Of a stretch of 64,000 nt of DNA, positions 43,183 to 51,184 are shown piece by piece (within the stretch, counting starts at the first letter, position 1; the number at the start of each line of letters is the position of its first letter). Source of the stretch: Paracoccus sp. (in: a-proteobacteria). Lineage in GTDB: Bacteria > Pseudomonadota > Alphaproteobacteria > Rhodobacterales > Rhodobacteraceae. The notes beneath the pieces are model-generated. The model had not been told where the DNA came from, ran no database searches, and saw only the letters and a program-made list of their open reading frames with translations. The position numbers and the translations under genes were made by a program. The stretch is taken from the NCBI RefSeq assembly GCF_030538755.1, contig NZ_JAUNTJ010000015.1, forward strand, positions 1 to 64,000, read 5' to 3'.

Positions 43183-43449
43183 TTATTGGTCACGAAGGCG
43201 GGCTGGCTCCGCGTTCATCACGGCAAAGGCAACGGCAGCAGTTTCTTGCCCCTCCGCCACCACGTTCATGCAGTCCAGCCTGTTGTCCAGATCGCCAATC
43301 ATGCTTACCAGAGCGTGTGCCAGCCCCGCCGTGGCGGGCAATCGGCCAAGGTCGCTTGACAGCATATGGGCCAGCGCGACCGCAACAGCTTCTATCTGGA
43401 CGGCCTCGGCATGGCGGGCATCAATGTAGGCTTCCAGTTCCCGGCTCAT
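43183..43449 (-). CDS. Hypothetical island protein, 88 residues
   Basis: An 88-residue, mostly helical protein starting MSRELEAYIDARHAEAVQIE. It has the repeating aliphatic pattern AVALAHMLSSDLGRL and ALVSMIGDLDNRL and no family I recognise. Its start overlaps the stop of the 94-residue gene by ATGA. It is part of the early operon with 43446 and 43727, upstream of prim-pol. A helper or regulatory role is only inference from place. Confidence 0.65.
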   Translation of the reverse strand: MSRELEAYIDARHAEAVQIEAVAVALAHMLSSDLGRLPATAGLAHALVSMIGDLDNRLDCMNVVAEGQETAAVAFAVMNAEPARLRDQ

Positions 43450-43730
43450 TGCGCGTCCCCTTCACCACGGGCTAGGGCCGCGTCAGCCTCGGACAGGCGA
43501 ACCACGCCACCCAAGCCGAACCATTCCATGTCGCGCAGGCGGCTAAGCTGTTCGGCGTGATCGCAGATCAAGTTCATCAACGTGCTGCGCGCATTGGCCA
43601 TGTCGGAACCCGGCTGCGATGCACTTCCAATATCTTCCAGCGCGGCAAATGCCGTCACCAGCCCTTGAAGAACGCTGATACAGTCATCGGTTCGCGTGTG
43701 ATTGTCGCGGATGTGGGGGGCTATGGTCAT
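43446..43730 (-). CDS. Hypothetical island protein, 94 residues
   Basis: A 94-residue acidic helical protein starting MTIAPHIRDNHTRTDDC with a helix VLQGLVTAFAALEDIG and a later LRDMEWFGLGGVVRLSEADAAL stretch. No family is recognised. Both ends overlap neighbours by ATGA, so translation is supported. It resembles its downstream neighbour in size and amphipathic pattern, which may reflect a distant duplication. I cannot confirm that by eye. Confidence 0.65.
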   Translation of the reverse strand: MTIAPHIRDNHTRTDDCISVLQGLVTAFAALEDIGSASQPGSDMANARSTLMNLICDHAEQLSRLRDMEWFGLGGVVRLSEADAALARGEGDAQ

Positions 43731-44125
43731 GCCGCGCCCTCCACAATATCCAGCGCCTCAATCAGCGCATGGCGGGCTTCGGCCAAGTTTTCAGCCGTCA
43801 GCGTGTCGGGGTCGGTCGCGTCCAGAGCCAGAAGAATCAGGTCGCGGATGATGTGCTGATCGGCCTCATCTAACACCATTTTCAGGGCGGGAAGCTGGCC
43901 GATTTCGGTTTGCAGAGGTTTCTTAACGCCTTGAACGGAAACGCTTTCCCCTACGGTCGGTTGTAGCTTTTTTTCAACAGAATCAATGCCTACGGACAGA
44001 CTACGAATCTGGGGGTCGGGCGTTCGAATCGCTCCGGGTCCGCCATTTATCCCGATATGTCGTCTTTCAGGCATTTCTGACCCAAGCGGCGTTTCTGCCG
44101 GGGGTGGCAGATTGACGTTCAGCAC
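43727..44125 (-). CDS. ORF crossing attR, uncertain start; only its 3' part is likely a real island gene
   Basis: The frame runs from outside the island (44125), through the 53-bp attR, into the island and overlaps the next gene by ATGA. The part translated from the tRNA-like repeat gives [10 protein letters not shown], a known artefact of reading tRNA antisense. The real product may start downstream, for example at ATG 43879, giving 50 residues (MVLDEADQHIIRDLILLALD...). In the excised circle the upstream sequence differs, so the start must be inside the island. The C-terminal helical part resembles the two following small proteins in character. No function is known. Confidence 0.35.
   Translation of the reverse strand: MLNVNLPPPAETPLGSEMPERRHIGINGGPGAIRTPDPQIRSLSVGIDSVEKKLQPTVGESVSVQGVKKPLQTEIGQLPALKMVLDEADQHIIRDLILLALDATDPDTLTAENLAEARHALIEALDIVEGAA
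43997..44049 (+). repeat. attR: 53-bp direct repeat of tRNA-Arg 3' end
   Basis: Identical to 33313-33365. No complete tRNA is present here because the 5' part (acceptor and D arms) is missing, so only the left copy makes tRNA. Confidence 0.93.
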
Positions 44126-44192
44126 CCATGGACGGTCGAGGGCGAGCTATGCTCACGCTGCAACTGAATACTCGTGAAGGCTCAGGGCGGCT

Positions 44193-44693
44193 ATGGATAT
44201 CGGGAAATCTGGTAATCGTGTTGTGCGGGTTCATGCGATAGGCGGGCCAGAGGTGCTGCGCATCGACCGGCTTCCGGCACAGCCGCCTGCCCCCGGAGAG
44301 GTCGGCATCGAGGTGCAGGCAATCGGGCTGAACCGGGCGGATGTCATGTTTCGCCGCAACACCTATATCGAAAAACCGGTTCTGCCATCTCGTCTCGGGT
44401 TCGAGGCCGTGGGGCGGGTCACGGCGCTAGGGGCCGGGGTTTCCAGGTTTCAGGTCGGACACCTGTCCGGGCGGCAGCATCGTCATCCACGGTGCGCTCA
44501 GCAATGAGCCGATGCCCTTTCTGCTGAAGGTTGCGCTGCGCATGGATTTCTTACCGCCGGTATTGCGGCTGGGGCGATCATCCCCCGGATCGACCGCAGC
44601 TTTACGCTGGATGACATTGCCGATGCCCACGCCTATCTGGAAAGTGGGCAGCCGTTCGGCAAGGTCGTGGTCGTGACGTCACCATCCAGCTGA
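44193..44693 (+). pseudogene. Remnant of a zinc-type alcohol dehydrogenase/quinone oxidoreductase
   Basis: The N-terminal 95 residues (VVRVHAIGGPEVLRID, GEVGIEVQAIGLNRADVMFRR, RLGFEAVGRVTALG) are the GroES-like start of an MDR-type oxidoreductase. The frame then joins directly to a piece matching the later GGSIVIHGALSNEPMPFLLK region, so the cofactor-binding middle (about 130 residues) is deleted. A further shift leads to the C-terminal AGAIIPRIDRSFTLDDIADAHAYLESG ending at 44693. At least two lesions make it non-functional. It begins 144 bases right of attR. Confidence 0.82.
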
Positions 44694-44887
44694 ACGGCGG
44701 CAATGCCCGCATGGCAGACGCCGTGCCTGCGGCGCGGGAGGTCAGCTTTGCGTGGCCGTCAGGCATGAAAACCCTTGCGCTGTGCGCCAAGGATCGCTGC
44801 CGCCTGACACAAGATATAATCGCTTATGCGGCCAGAGGGTGTCGAAAGGCGTTCTGGTGGGGCGCAGCGGTCCCGCTGGGGGCAACG

Positions 44888-45832
44888 TCAGGGCAGCAGT
44901 TCGAGCCACATCCAGATGGTCAGCATCGACCCCGCCGTGGCCACCAGCACCGATGAGGCCGCGACCCGACGCGCTGTGCCATAGAGATTGGCGAACAGAT
45001 AGGCGTTCACCCCCGGTGCCATGGCCGCCGTCATCACCGCTGAACGCATTCCGGCGATGTCCAGCCCCATCGCCTTGGCCAGACCAAAGGTGATCGCGGG
45101 GTGCAGGATCAGGGCGCAGAAACAGCATGTCAGGATCGGCCCCATATCGCCCTCGGGGCGATAGCGGAACAGCACCCCGCCCAGACCGAACAGCGCGGCG
45201 GGCAGGGCGGCGCGGGCGATCATGTCCACGGCCGCCCAAAAGCCTTCGGGCATCACCAGCCCGGCATCCGTCAGCAGGTTCATCGCCAGCCCCGACAGAA
45301 TGCCGATGACCAGCGGCGTCCTGAGCACGCCTTCCAGCGCGCGCAGCGCCACGCGGGGCACCGACAGATCGGAACCGCGGGCGCGCGTGAACTCCATCAT
45401 CGTGATGCCAAAGGTATAAAGCAGCGGCGAATGCAGCGCGATAATGGCCCAGTTCCCGGCCAGAGCGGTGCTGCCAAAGGCGCGTTCAGTGATGGGCACG
45501 CCCAGCAGCAGGCTGTTGGAAAACAGGCAGACAAAGCCGATGGCGACACAATCGGCAGGCGGGCGGCGGAATATGAACCGCGCCGCAGCCCAACCCGCCG
45601 CATAGCTGGCCAGCGCGCCGATATAGAAGGACAGCAGCAGCGTGGCGGAAAACTCGGACCCCAGATCCAGCCGCGCCATGGATGCAAACAGCAGCACCGG
45701 CACGGCGAAATTCTGGGCAAAGCGCATCAGCCCGTCCACCGCCTCGCCGCCGAACCAGCCGCGCCACGCGGCCAGCCAGCCAAAGCCGATGACCAGAAAG
45801 ACGGGCAGGATGACGGTGAATAATGCGGTCAT
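44888..45832 (-). CDS. AEC family transporter (auxin efflux carrier-like)
   Basis: A 314-residue inner-membrane protein with about ten spans. It starts MTALFTVILPVFLVIGFGW, a family hallmark, and has the two repeated five-span units, with NFAVPVLLFASMARLD in the first and the H-P-A-I-T-F-G-L segment in the second. AEC proteins export or import small organic acids; several are malate or malonate transporters. The start is 13 bases after the MBL gene stop, inside the tail of a dispersed repeat. It ends the minus-strand block from rhomboid. Confidence 0.88.
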   Translation of the reverse strand: MTALFTVILPVFLVIGFGWLAAWRGWFGGEAVDGLMRFAQNFAVPVLLFASMARLDLGSEFSATLLLSFYIGALASYAAGWAAARFIFRRPPADCVAIGFVCLFSNSLLLGVPITERAFGSTALAGNWAIIALHSPLLYTFGITMMEFTRARGSDLSVPRVALRALEGVLRTPLVIGILSGLAMNLLTDAGLVMPEGFWAAVDMIARAALPAALFGLGGVLFRYRPEGDMGPILTCCFCALILHPAITFGLAKAMGLDIAGMRSAVMTAAMAPGVNAYLFANLYGTARRVAASSVLVATAGSMLTIWMWLELLP

Positions 45833-45835
45833 GGG

Positions 45836-45855
45836 CTTTCTTGTCTAAATATCCC
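45836..45855 (-). repeat. Partial copy of the GGGATATTT dispersed repeat
   Basis: On the minus strand GGGATATTTAGACAAGAAAG matches the tail of the repeats at 22964, 53907 and 57290. Its TAG supplies the stop codon of the MBL gene. Confidence 0.5.
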
Positions 45856-46648
45856 GGCCAGAGGCGATCTCGATCACCATGCCGTCATAGGCGGGGTGGA
45901 TGTTGGGCGGGGTTTCGGCCTGAACGGCGTCGTAATCCAGATCAATGTGCATATTCGTCACCACTCCGCGCGGCGCGCCAGAGCGGGCGATCCATTCCAG
46001 CGCCAGTGCCAGATGCGCGTGGCTGGGATGCGGCGTGCGGCGCAGGGCATCGCAGATGAACACCTCGGCCCCCATGATCGCGGGCCAGGCGGCGTCGGGG
46101 ATGGCCGACACATCGGGCAGATAGACCAGCTCGCCGATGCGAAAGCCAAGCGCCTCGATCTCGCCATGCGCGACACGGAAGGGGTGCAGCTCGATCACGC
46201 CGCCGGGGCCGTCGATGGCGACCGGCCCGGCGATCCGGTTCAGCGCGCAGACCGGCGGATAAAACGACCCCGGCGGCGTTTCAAAGATATAGCCAAAGCG
46301 CGCGGTCAGCGCCTGACTGGTGGGCTCATCGGCCCAGACCGGCACCACCGCGCCCATGTTATAGGCGATCTGGCGCAGGTCATCTATGCCGTGGATATGG
46401 TCGGCATGGGCGTGGGTATAGACCACCCCATCCAGCCGCCCGACCCCGGCATCATGCAGTTGCGGCACCAGATCGGGGCCGGTGTCGATCAGCACCTGCG
46501 TTGTGCCGTGCCCCGCTACCCGTTCCACCAGCAGAGAACAGCGGCGGCGGCGGTTTTTGGGGTTGGCAGGGTCGCATTCGCCCCAGCGTCCGCCAAGGCG
46601 CGGCACCCCGCCCGACGATCCACAGCCAAGGATCGTCGCCCGGATCAC
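45845..46648 (-). CDS. MBL-fold metallohydrolase, PhnP-like
   Basis: A 267-residue metallo-beta-lactamase-fold hydrolase. The metal-binding THAHADH motif is at 78-84, with further ligands in RVAHGE, YLPDVS and the VTNMHIDLDYD region. The N-terminal ILGCGSSGGVPRLGG segment is typical of the PhnP/RNase Z-like cyclic phosphodiesterase subgroup. PhnP opens cyclic ribose phosphates in phosphonate use, but many paralogues have other substrates. It overlaps tatD by ATGA. The last codons come from a dispersed repeat. Confidence 0.88.
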   Translation of the reverse strand: MIRATILGCGSSGGVPRLGGRWGECDPANPKNRRRRCSLLVERVAGHGTTQVLIDTGPDLVPQLHDAGVGRLDGVVYTHAHADHIHGIDDLRQIAYNMGAVVPVWADEPTSQALTARFGYIFETPPGSFYPPVCALNRIAGPVAIDGPGGVIELHPFRVAHGEIEALGFRIGELVYLPDVSAIPDAAWPAIMGAEVFICDALRRTPHPSHAHLALALEWIARSGAPRGVVTNMHIDLDYDAVQAETPPNIHPAYDGMVIEIASGRDI

Positions 46649-47472
46649 GCCACGGCCTTCCAGAACAGCCGGTCGAAATTGGCCGAGGTCAGCGCCGCGA
46701 ATTCGTCATAGCTCAGCCCGAACAGCTCTGCCCCGACCCTGGCGGTATGGGCGACATAGGCCGGCTCGTTCCGTTTGCCACGAAAGGGGGGCGGGGCCAG
46801 ATAGGGCGCGTCGGTTTCCAGCAGGATACGGTCGGGCGGGGCGGCGGCGAAAATATCGCGCAACCCGGTCGAGCGTGGAAAGGCCGCGATCCCCGACATC
46901 GACAGATAGAACCCCAGATCCAGCGCCGCCCGCGCCAGCCCCGCGCCCGAGGTGAAACAGTGCATCACGCAGGAATAGGCGCCGTTGCGGTGTTCTTCGG
47001 TCAGGATGCGGGCCATATCGTCGTCGGCGTCGCGGGCGTGGATAATCAGCGGCAGCCGGGTTTCGCGCGCGGCGGCGATATGGTTGCGCAGGCTGACGGC
47101 CTGAATTTCGGCGCTGTCGGCGGTATAGTGATAATCCAGCCCGGTTTCGCCGATGCCGACCATCCTGGGATGCGCGGCCAGCGCGATCAGCTCGTCAACG
47201 GATGCCAAGGGTTCCTCGGCGGCATACATCGGATGCGTGCCGGCGGCATAGAACAGGCCGTCATGCGCCTCGGCCAGTGCGCGGACGGCGGGTTCCTTGT
47301 GCAGCCGGGTGCAGATCGTGACCATCCGCGTCACCCCGGCGGCGCGGGCGCGGGCGATCAGATCGGCCTGCTGGCCGTCAAAGTCGGGAAAGTCCAGATG
47401 GCAATGGCTGTCCACGATCTGGGCGGGCGGCGCGCCATGCGGGGCCGGGTCGTCGGTCATCGTCAGGTCCAT
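46645..47472 (-). CDS. TatD family metal-dependent hydrolase
   Basis: A 275-residue TIM-barrel hydrolase. Metal ligands are in DSHCHLDFPDF, GIGETGLDYHY, the H of IIHARDADDD, MHCFTSG and LETDAPYL. TatD enzymes are 3'-5' exonucleases or DNases linked to repair, and paralogues have unknown substrates. It lies in the conserved order tmk-holB-tatD-MBL, five bases after holB. It overlaps the MBL gene by ATGA. Residues 1 to 18 form a Pro-rich extension; a second ATG follows four codons later. Confidence 0.93.
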   Translation of the reverse strand: MDLTMTDDPAPHGAPPAQIVDSHCHLDFPDFDGQQADLIARARAAGVTRMVTICTRLHKEPAVRALAEAHDGLFYAAGTHPMYAAEEPLASVDELIALAAHPRMVGIGETGLDYHYTADSAEIQAVSLRNHIAAARETRLPLIIHARDADDDMARILTEEHRNGAYSCVMHCFTSGAGLARAALDLGFYLSMSGIAAFPRSTGLRDIFAAAPPDRILLETDAPYLAPPPFRGKRNEPAYVAHTARVGAELFGLSYDEFAALTSANFDRLFWKAVA

Positions 47473-47477
47473 GCAGA

Positions 47478-48569
47478 TCAGGTGGGGGCGCGATGCCCCA
47501 ACTGGATCAGCATATCCATCACCAGCGCCGCAGGGTCAAGGTTCACCGCCTTGCCTGCCCGCGCCTTGGGCGACAGATCGGCCTGCGCCCCGGCCCATGC
47601 CCGCGCGGCCCCGGCGTCGGGGGATAGGCGGGCCATCAGCGCGCCTTCGCCCTTGGCTGCCTGCGGCAGCGGCGGGCCTGAAAGCCCGGCGCGGGCCAGC
47701 CGGTTCAGGAACAGGTCCAGCAGCGTCATCACCAGATCGAAGGGGTCGCCCTCGGCCCCCGGTCGCTTTGCGGCCAGTTCGGCCAGCTTGCCCGCCGCGC
47801 CACGATCCATCCGGGGCAGGGTGGCGAACAGGTCCACGATCTGCTGATAAACCGCCAGCCCGTCCTGCCCGGCCAGCCGCAGCGCCTCGCCGACTGAACC
47901 ATGCGCCAGAGCGGCCAGCGAATCGGTGTCGCCGGTGATGCCCAGCCCGGTCAGGGCCTGCGCCATCGCCTCGGGCGGCAGGGGCGACAGGCGCAGTTCG
48001 CGGCAGCGAGAGCGGATCGTGGGCAGCAGACGCGCGGGCTGATGGGCGATCAGCAGGATCAGCCCGTCTTTGGGCGGTTCCTCCAGCACTTTCAGCAGGG
48101 CGTTGGCGGCGGCGGTGTTCAGGTCGTCGGCCGCGTCGATGATGGCCACGCGCCGCCCGCCGCCCGCCGCCGACAGGTGGAAAAACGACAGCAGCCGCCG
48201 GATTTCATCGACGGTGATTTCGGCGCGCAGCCGCCCGGCCTTGTCGTCCCACGGGCGGCGGATCAGCATCAGCCCCGGTTCCGACAGCGCGTTTACCCGC
48301 CGTGCCACCGGGGCATCGGCGGGGATGTCCAGCCGGTCGGGCGCGCCATCGGCCAGCAGCCAGCGGGCGATGGCCCATGCCAGCGTCGCCTTGCCCACGC
48401 CGCGCGGCCCGGTCAGCAGCCAGCCGTGATGCAGCCGCCCGCTGTCCGCCGAGGCCAGAAAATCGGCGATGGCAGCATCCTGCCCGATGACGCGCGGCGT
48501 GTGGCGCGGATGCGGGGCACCCGGCACGCGGTCGGGTTCGGGAATATCCTCGTCAGGGGCGAGCTTCAT
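47478..48569 (-). CDS. holB: DNA polymerase III subunit delta'
   Basis: A 363-residue clamp-loader subunit of the AAA+ type. The Walker A region is LLTGPRGVGKATLAWAIA, the Walker B-like stretch RRVAIIDAADDLN, and the SRC motif lies in PTIRSRCRELRLS. The N-terminal 30 residues precede the domain with HPRHTPRVIGQDAAIADF. It overlaps tmk by four bases and precedes tatD by five. The conserved gene order tmk-holB-tatD supports the call. Confidence 0.94.
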   Translation of the reverse strand: MKLAPDEDIPEPDRVPGAPHPRHTPRVIGQDAAIADFLASADSGRLHHGWLLTGPRGVGKATLAWAIARWLLADGAPDRLDIPADAPVARRVNALSEPGLMLIRRPWDDKAGRLRAEITVDEIRRLLSFFHLSAAGGGRRVAIIDAADDLNTAAANALLKVLEEPPKDGLILLIAHQPARLLPTIRSRCRELRLSPLPPEAMAQALTGLGITGDTDSLAALAHGSVGEALRLAGQDGLAVYQQIVDLFATLPRMDRGAAGKLAELAAKRPGAEGDPFDLVMTLLDLFLNRLARAGLSGPPLPQAAKGEGALMARLSPDAGAARAWAGAQADLSPKARAGKAVNLDPAALVMDMLIQLGHRAPT

Positions 48570-49162
48570 AGCGCGGCCCGGACGCGGGCGGCCACCTGTT
48601 CGGGGGTGCCGCGCCCGTCGATCAGCCGGACACGCCCCGGCTGGGCCGCCGCCAGTTCGCGAAACCCGGAGGCCAGCTTTTCCTGAAACGCCAGCCCAAG
48701 GCGTTCAAAGCGATCCTCGACCCCGCCCCGCGCCATGCCGCGCGACAGGCCGGTGGCCGGGTCGATGTCGATGACGAAGGTGCGGTCGGGCCAGATACCG
48801 ATGGCCAGATCGTGCAGGCGGTCCACCAGATCGCGCAATTCGCCACGCGCCGCGCCCTGATACACGCGGGTGCTGTCGGTAAAGCGGTCGGTGATAACCA
48901 CGCGCCCGGCATCCAGCGCGGGGCGGATGGTGCGTTCCAGATGGTCGCGGCGGGCGGCGGTGAACAGCAGTGCCTCGGTCTCGCCCGACCAGCGTTCGCC
49001 GGCACCCTGCACCAGCAGGCGGCGGATTTCCTCGGCCCCCGGTGCGCCGCCGGGTTCGCGCGTCAGCACCACATCGCGCCCTTCGGCCCGCAGCGCATCC
49101 GCCAGCAGCCGTGCCTGAGTGGACTTGCCGCAGCCGTCGATGCCTTCAAAGCTGATGAACAT
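48566..49162 (-). CDS. tmk: Thymidylate kinase
   Basis: A 198-residue enzyme that phosphorylates dTMP to dTDP. The P-loop is FEGIDGCGKSTQ near 4-15, the substrate motif LTREPGGAPGAEEIR, and the DRFTDSTRVYQG segment. The LID region carries arginines. It starts one base into the dac stop (TGATG) and overlaps holB by ATGA. A thymidine kinase gene lies two genes upstream, so both salvage and de novo routes to dTDP are encoded here. Confidence 0.95.
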   Translation of the reverse strand: MFISFEGIDGCGKSTQARLLADALRAEGRDVVLTREPGGAPGAEEIRRLLVQGAGERWSGETEALLFTAARRDHLERTIRPALDAGRVVITDRFTDSTRVYQGAARGELRDLVDRLHDLAIGIWPDRTFVIDIDPATGLSRGMARGGVEDRFERLGLAFQEKLASGFRELAAAQPGRVRLIDGRGTPEQVAARVRAAL

Positions 49163-50319
49163 CAGCGGCCGGTCGCCTCGACGGTGCGCTGCATCAGACG
49201 CTGAGCCGCGCCACGCACCCGGCCCATGAAACCGGCCTCGGGGACATCGGCGGCGGCGATCAGCGGGGTGCGCGCCTCGCCCGCGCCGGGGACGGTGACG
49301 ACCAGTTCGCCAAGGCGGTCGCCCTTGGCGACGGGGGCGTTCAGGGGCGATTGATACACCGCCTCGGCCCGGACGCCATCCTGCGCGCCCGCCGGAATCA
49401 GCACCCGCACCCCGTGCTGCGTAGTCAGTGAAACGCGCCCGGCGGTGCCCAGCCAGACCGGGGCCTGCACCACGGGTTCGCCCTCGGGCACGACGGTGCG
49501 CATGGTGAACTGGCGGAAGGCCCAGTTCAGGATGCGTTCCGATTCTTCGGCCCGCGCGCGGTCGCTGTCCAGCCCGCTGATGACAAAGATCACCCGCCGG
49601 TCGCCCTGCGCCGCCGATCCGACCAGACCATAGCCCGCCTCTTGCGTGTGGCCGGTCTTCAGCCCGTCAGCGCCCATGCCAAGCGCCAGCAGCGGGTTGC
49701 GGTTGCGCCGGTTAGACGGCGCGCGGTTGTCGAACGCATATTCGGCGATGCCGAAATAGTGGTAATACTGGGGAAATTCCTCGATCAGCCGTTGGGCGAG
49801 ATGGCCCAGATCCTCCATCGACATGCGGTGCTGCGGGTCCGGCCAGCCGGTCGAGTTGGTAAAATGCGAATGCGTCAGCCCCATCTGGCGGCCACGTTCG
49901 TTCATCTGCCGGGCAAAGGCATCCTCGGTTCCGGCCAGACCTTCGGCGATGACCACGCAGGCATCGTTGCCCGACAGGACGATGATGCCCTTTATCAACT
50001 CCTCAACCGTGGGGCGGTCGCGTTCGTTCAGGAACATGGTCGATCCGCCCATCTGCCGCGCCTTGGTGGAAACGGGCAGGCGGGTGTCCATCTGAACGCG
50101 CCCCTCCTCTAACGCTTCGAACAGCATATACAGCGTCATCAGCTTGGACATGCTGGCGGGGGGCAGTTCCTGCTGGGCATTTTTCTGCATCAGCACGGTG
50201 CCGGTGGCCATGTCATAGACCCAGGCCGCGCCCGCATGGGTGTCGAACGCCTGTGCCGAGACCGCGCCCGGCAGCAGCATGGTCAGTAGTGCGAGGGTGC
50301 GAAGCGAAAGCGCGCGCAT
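49162..50319 (-). CDS. D-alanyl-D-alanine carboxypeptidase (penicillin-binding protein 5/6 type)
   Basis: A 385-residue periplasmic enzyme that trims the terminal D-Ala of peptidoglycan. The signal peptide runs to about residue 23 (SAQA). The catalytic S56-x-x-K59 (ASMSKL), SGN at 116-118 and KTG at 221-223 are all present. The C-terminal beta domain (about 270-360) ends in a helix RVRGAAQRLMQRTV that may attach to the membrane. It heads the tmk-holB-tatD run. Confidence 0.94.
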   Translation of the reverse strand: MRALSLRTLALLTMLLPGAVSAQAFDTHAGAAWVYDMATGTVLMQKNAQQELPPASMSKLMTLYMLFEALEEGRVQMDTRLPVSTKARQMGGSTMFLNERDRPTVEELIKGIIVLSGNDACVVIAEGLAGTEDAFARQMNERGRQMGLTHSHFTNSTGWPDPQHRMSMEDLGHLAQRLIEEFPQYYHYFGIAEYAFDNRAPSNRRNRNPLLALGMGADGLKTGHTQEAGYGLVGSAAQGDRRVIFVISGLDSDRARAEESERILNWAFRQFTMRTVVPEGEPVVQAPVWLGTAGRVSLTTQHGVRVLIPAGAQDGVRAEAVYQSPLNAPVAKGDRLGELVVTVPGAGEARTPLIAAADVPEAGFMGRVRGAAQRLMQRTVEATGR

Positions 50320-50453
50320 AGGTTGTCCTTTGCCAATTCCGCATTCTGGTTACATGATGGCCTGCCGCGCCGCAACGCATGGCACGGGGTCTGGTCGGGA
50401 TTGTGATAACCCGTTCGGGTTGCGAAACCGTTAATCGGCCCGGCTGCGGTGCC

Positions 50454-51131
50454 CTAGCCCATGCCGGAACTGTCGCCGCGCAGCCGGGCGCGCTGACGGT
50501 CGGTCGTGCGGCTCCACAGGGCAAAGCCGCCCCAGCACAGGCAATAGACCGCCCCCAGCAGCAGAACCAGCCAGCCGGGAATCGGGCCGATGGCGGCGCG
50601 GTCCAGCAACTGCCCAAAGCTGCGCAGCGGTGCCGGATGCACCAGCAGCTTGCCCAGATAGGCGATGGTCTGGATCAGCAGAATCCACAGATAGTTGCGC
50701 CGGATGCGCCGCCCCACCGCCACCCGGACGCTGACATGATAGGACGGCTGCCGGTAATCATGCGCCAGCGTCTGTTGCCAGCCGCGTTCCAGATGCAGGT
50801 TCCCGTCGGCCAGCATCGGCGCGACGATATGCTTTTCCATCCAGCGCGCCCGCGCCCGCCAGACGTTAAAGTAACGATAGCGCCGCGCCTCGAGCATCAG
50901 GAACAGCACGATCAGCACCCCGACCAGCAGCAGCGGAATGGGCGATGCCTGCGGTGAGGAAAAGGAAATCGACAGCGCGATCCCCAGCGTGACCACCGAC
51001 CAGTTCGTCGTCGTATCCAGCCGGGTGCGCCACAGGGTCGAGCGATACAGCTCGCCCCGATAGACATGCGCCAGAAAGCCAAGCTCGGCCGATGTAAAGC
51101 TGCGCGGCGTATCGTCCTTGTCGTGATCCAT
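50454..51131 (-). CDS. DUF2270 domain membrane protein
   Basis: A 225-residue protein. The N-terminal cytoplasmic part begins with acidic residues and FTSAELGFLAHVYRGELYRS, the region that defines the DUF2270 family. Two spans follow (about 45-82), then a long loop with WRARARWMEKHIVAPML, and two more spans near the C terminus. The function is unknown. The ATG at 51131 follows GGGGGGAC, and the longer frame is rejected. It is between tdk and the dac gene, on the same strand. Confidence 0.85.
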   Translation of the reverse strand: MDHDKDDTPRSFTSAELGFLAHVYRGELYRSTLWRTRLDTTTNWSVVTLGIALSISFSSPQASPIPLLLVGVLIVLFLMLEARRYRYFNVWRARARWMEKHIVAPMLADGNLHLERGWQQTLAHDYRQPSYHVSVRVAVGRRIRRNYLWILLIQTIAYLGKLLVHPAPLRSFGQLLDRAAIGPIPGWLVLLLGAVYCLCWGGFALWSRTTDRQRARLRGDSSGMG

Positions 51132-51184
51132 GGCCGTCCCCCCGCCTGCGACTGTTGCACCGGGGCGGGGGCCTGTCCAGCGGC

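Larger units (their letters stand above)
33313..44049. mobile_element. Integrated phage-satellite island with capsid genes (cf-PICI-like), 10.7 kb
   Basis: Perfect 53-bp direct repeats (33313-33365 and 43997-44049) bound the island, the left one being the 3' part of tRNA-Arg. Inside are a tyrosine integrase at the tRNA end, Arc-type regulators, a prim-pol-like gene near the far end and a phage head module. There is no tail, baseplate, lysis or holin gene. Gene content and size match capsid-forming phage-inducible chromosomal islands, known in other phyla as satellites that make their own small heads and use a helper's tails. An alternative is a remnant of a deleted prophage. The compact layout, intact ORFs and matching att repeats favour the satellite. 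Confidence 0.75.

Noticed and set aside
33374..43730. A complete prophage
   Set aside because: No tail, lysis or holin genes are present within the paired att repeats, and the size is far below that of tailed prophages.
43985..44125. A second tRNA-Arg at attR
   Set aside because: Only the 3' 53 bases are repeated; the acceptor 5' strand and D arm are missing.
44711..44956. Small plus-strand frame right of the oxidoreductase relic
   Set aside because: No family similarity, no ribosome site, overlaps the end of the AEC gene; more likely noise.
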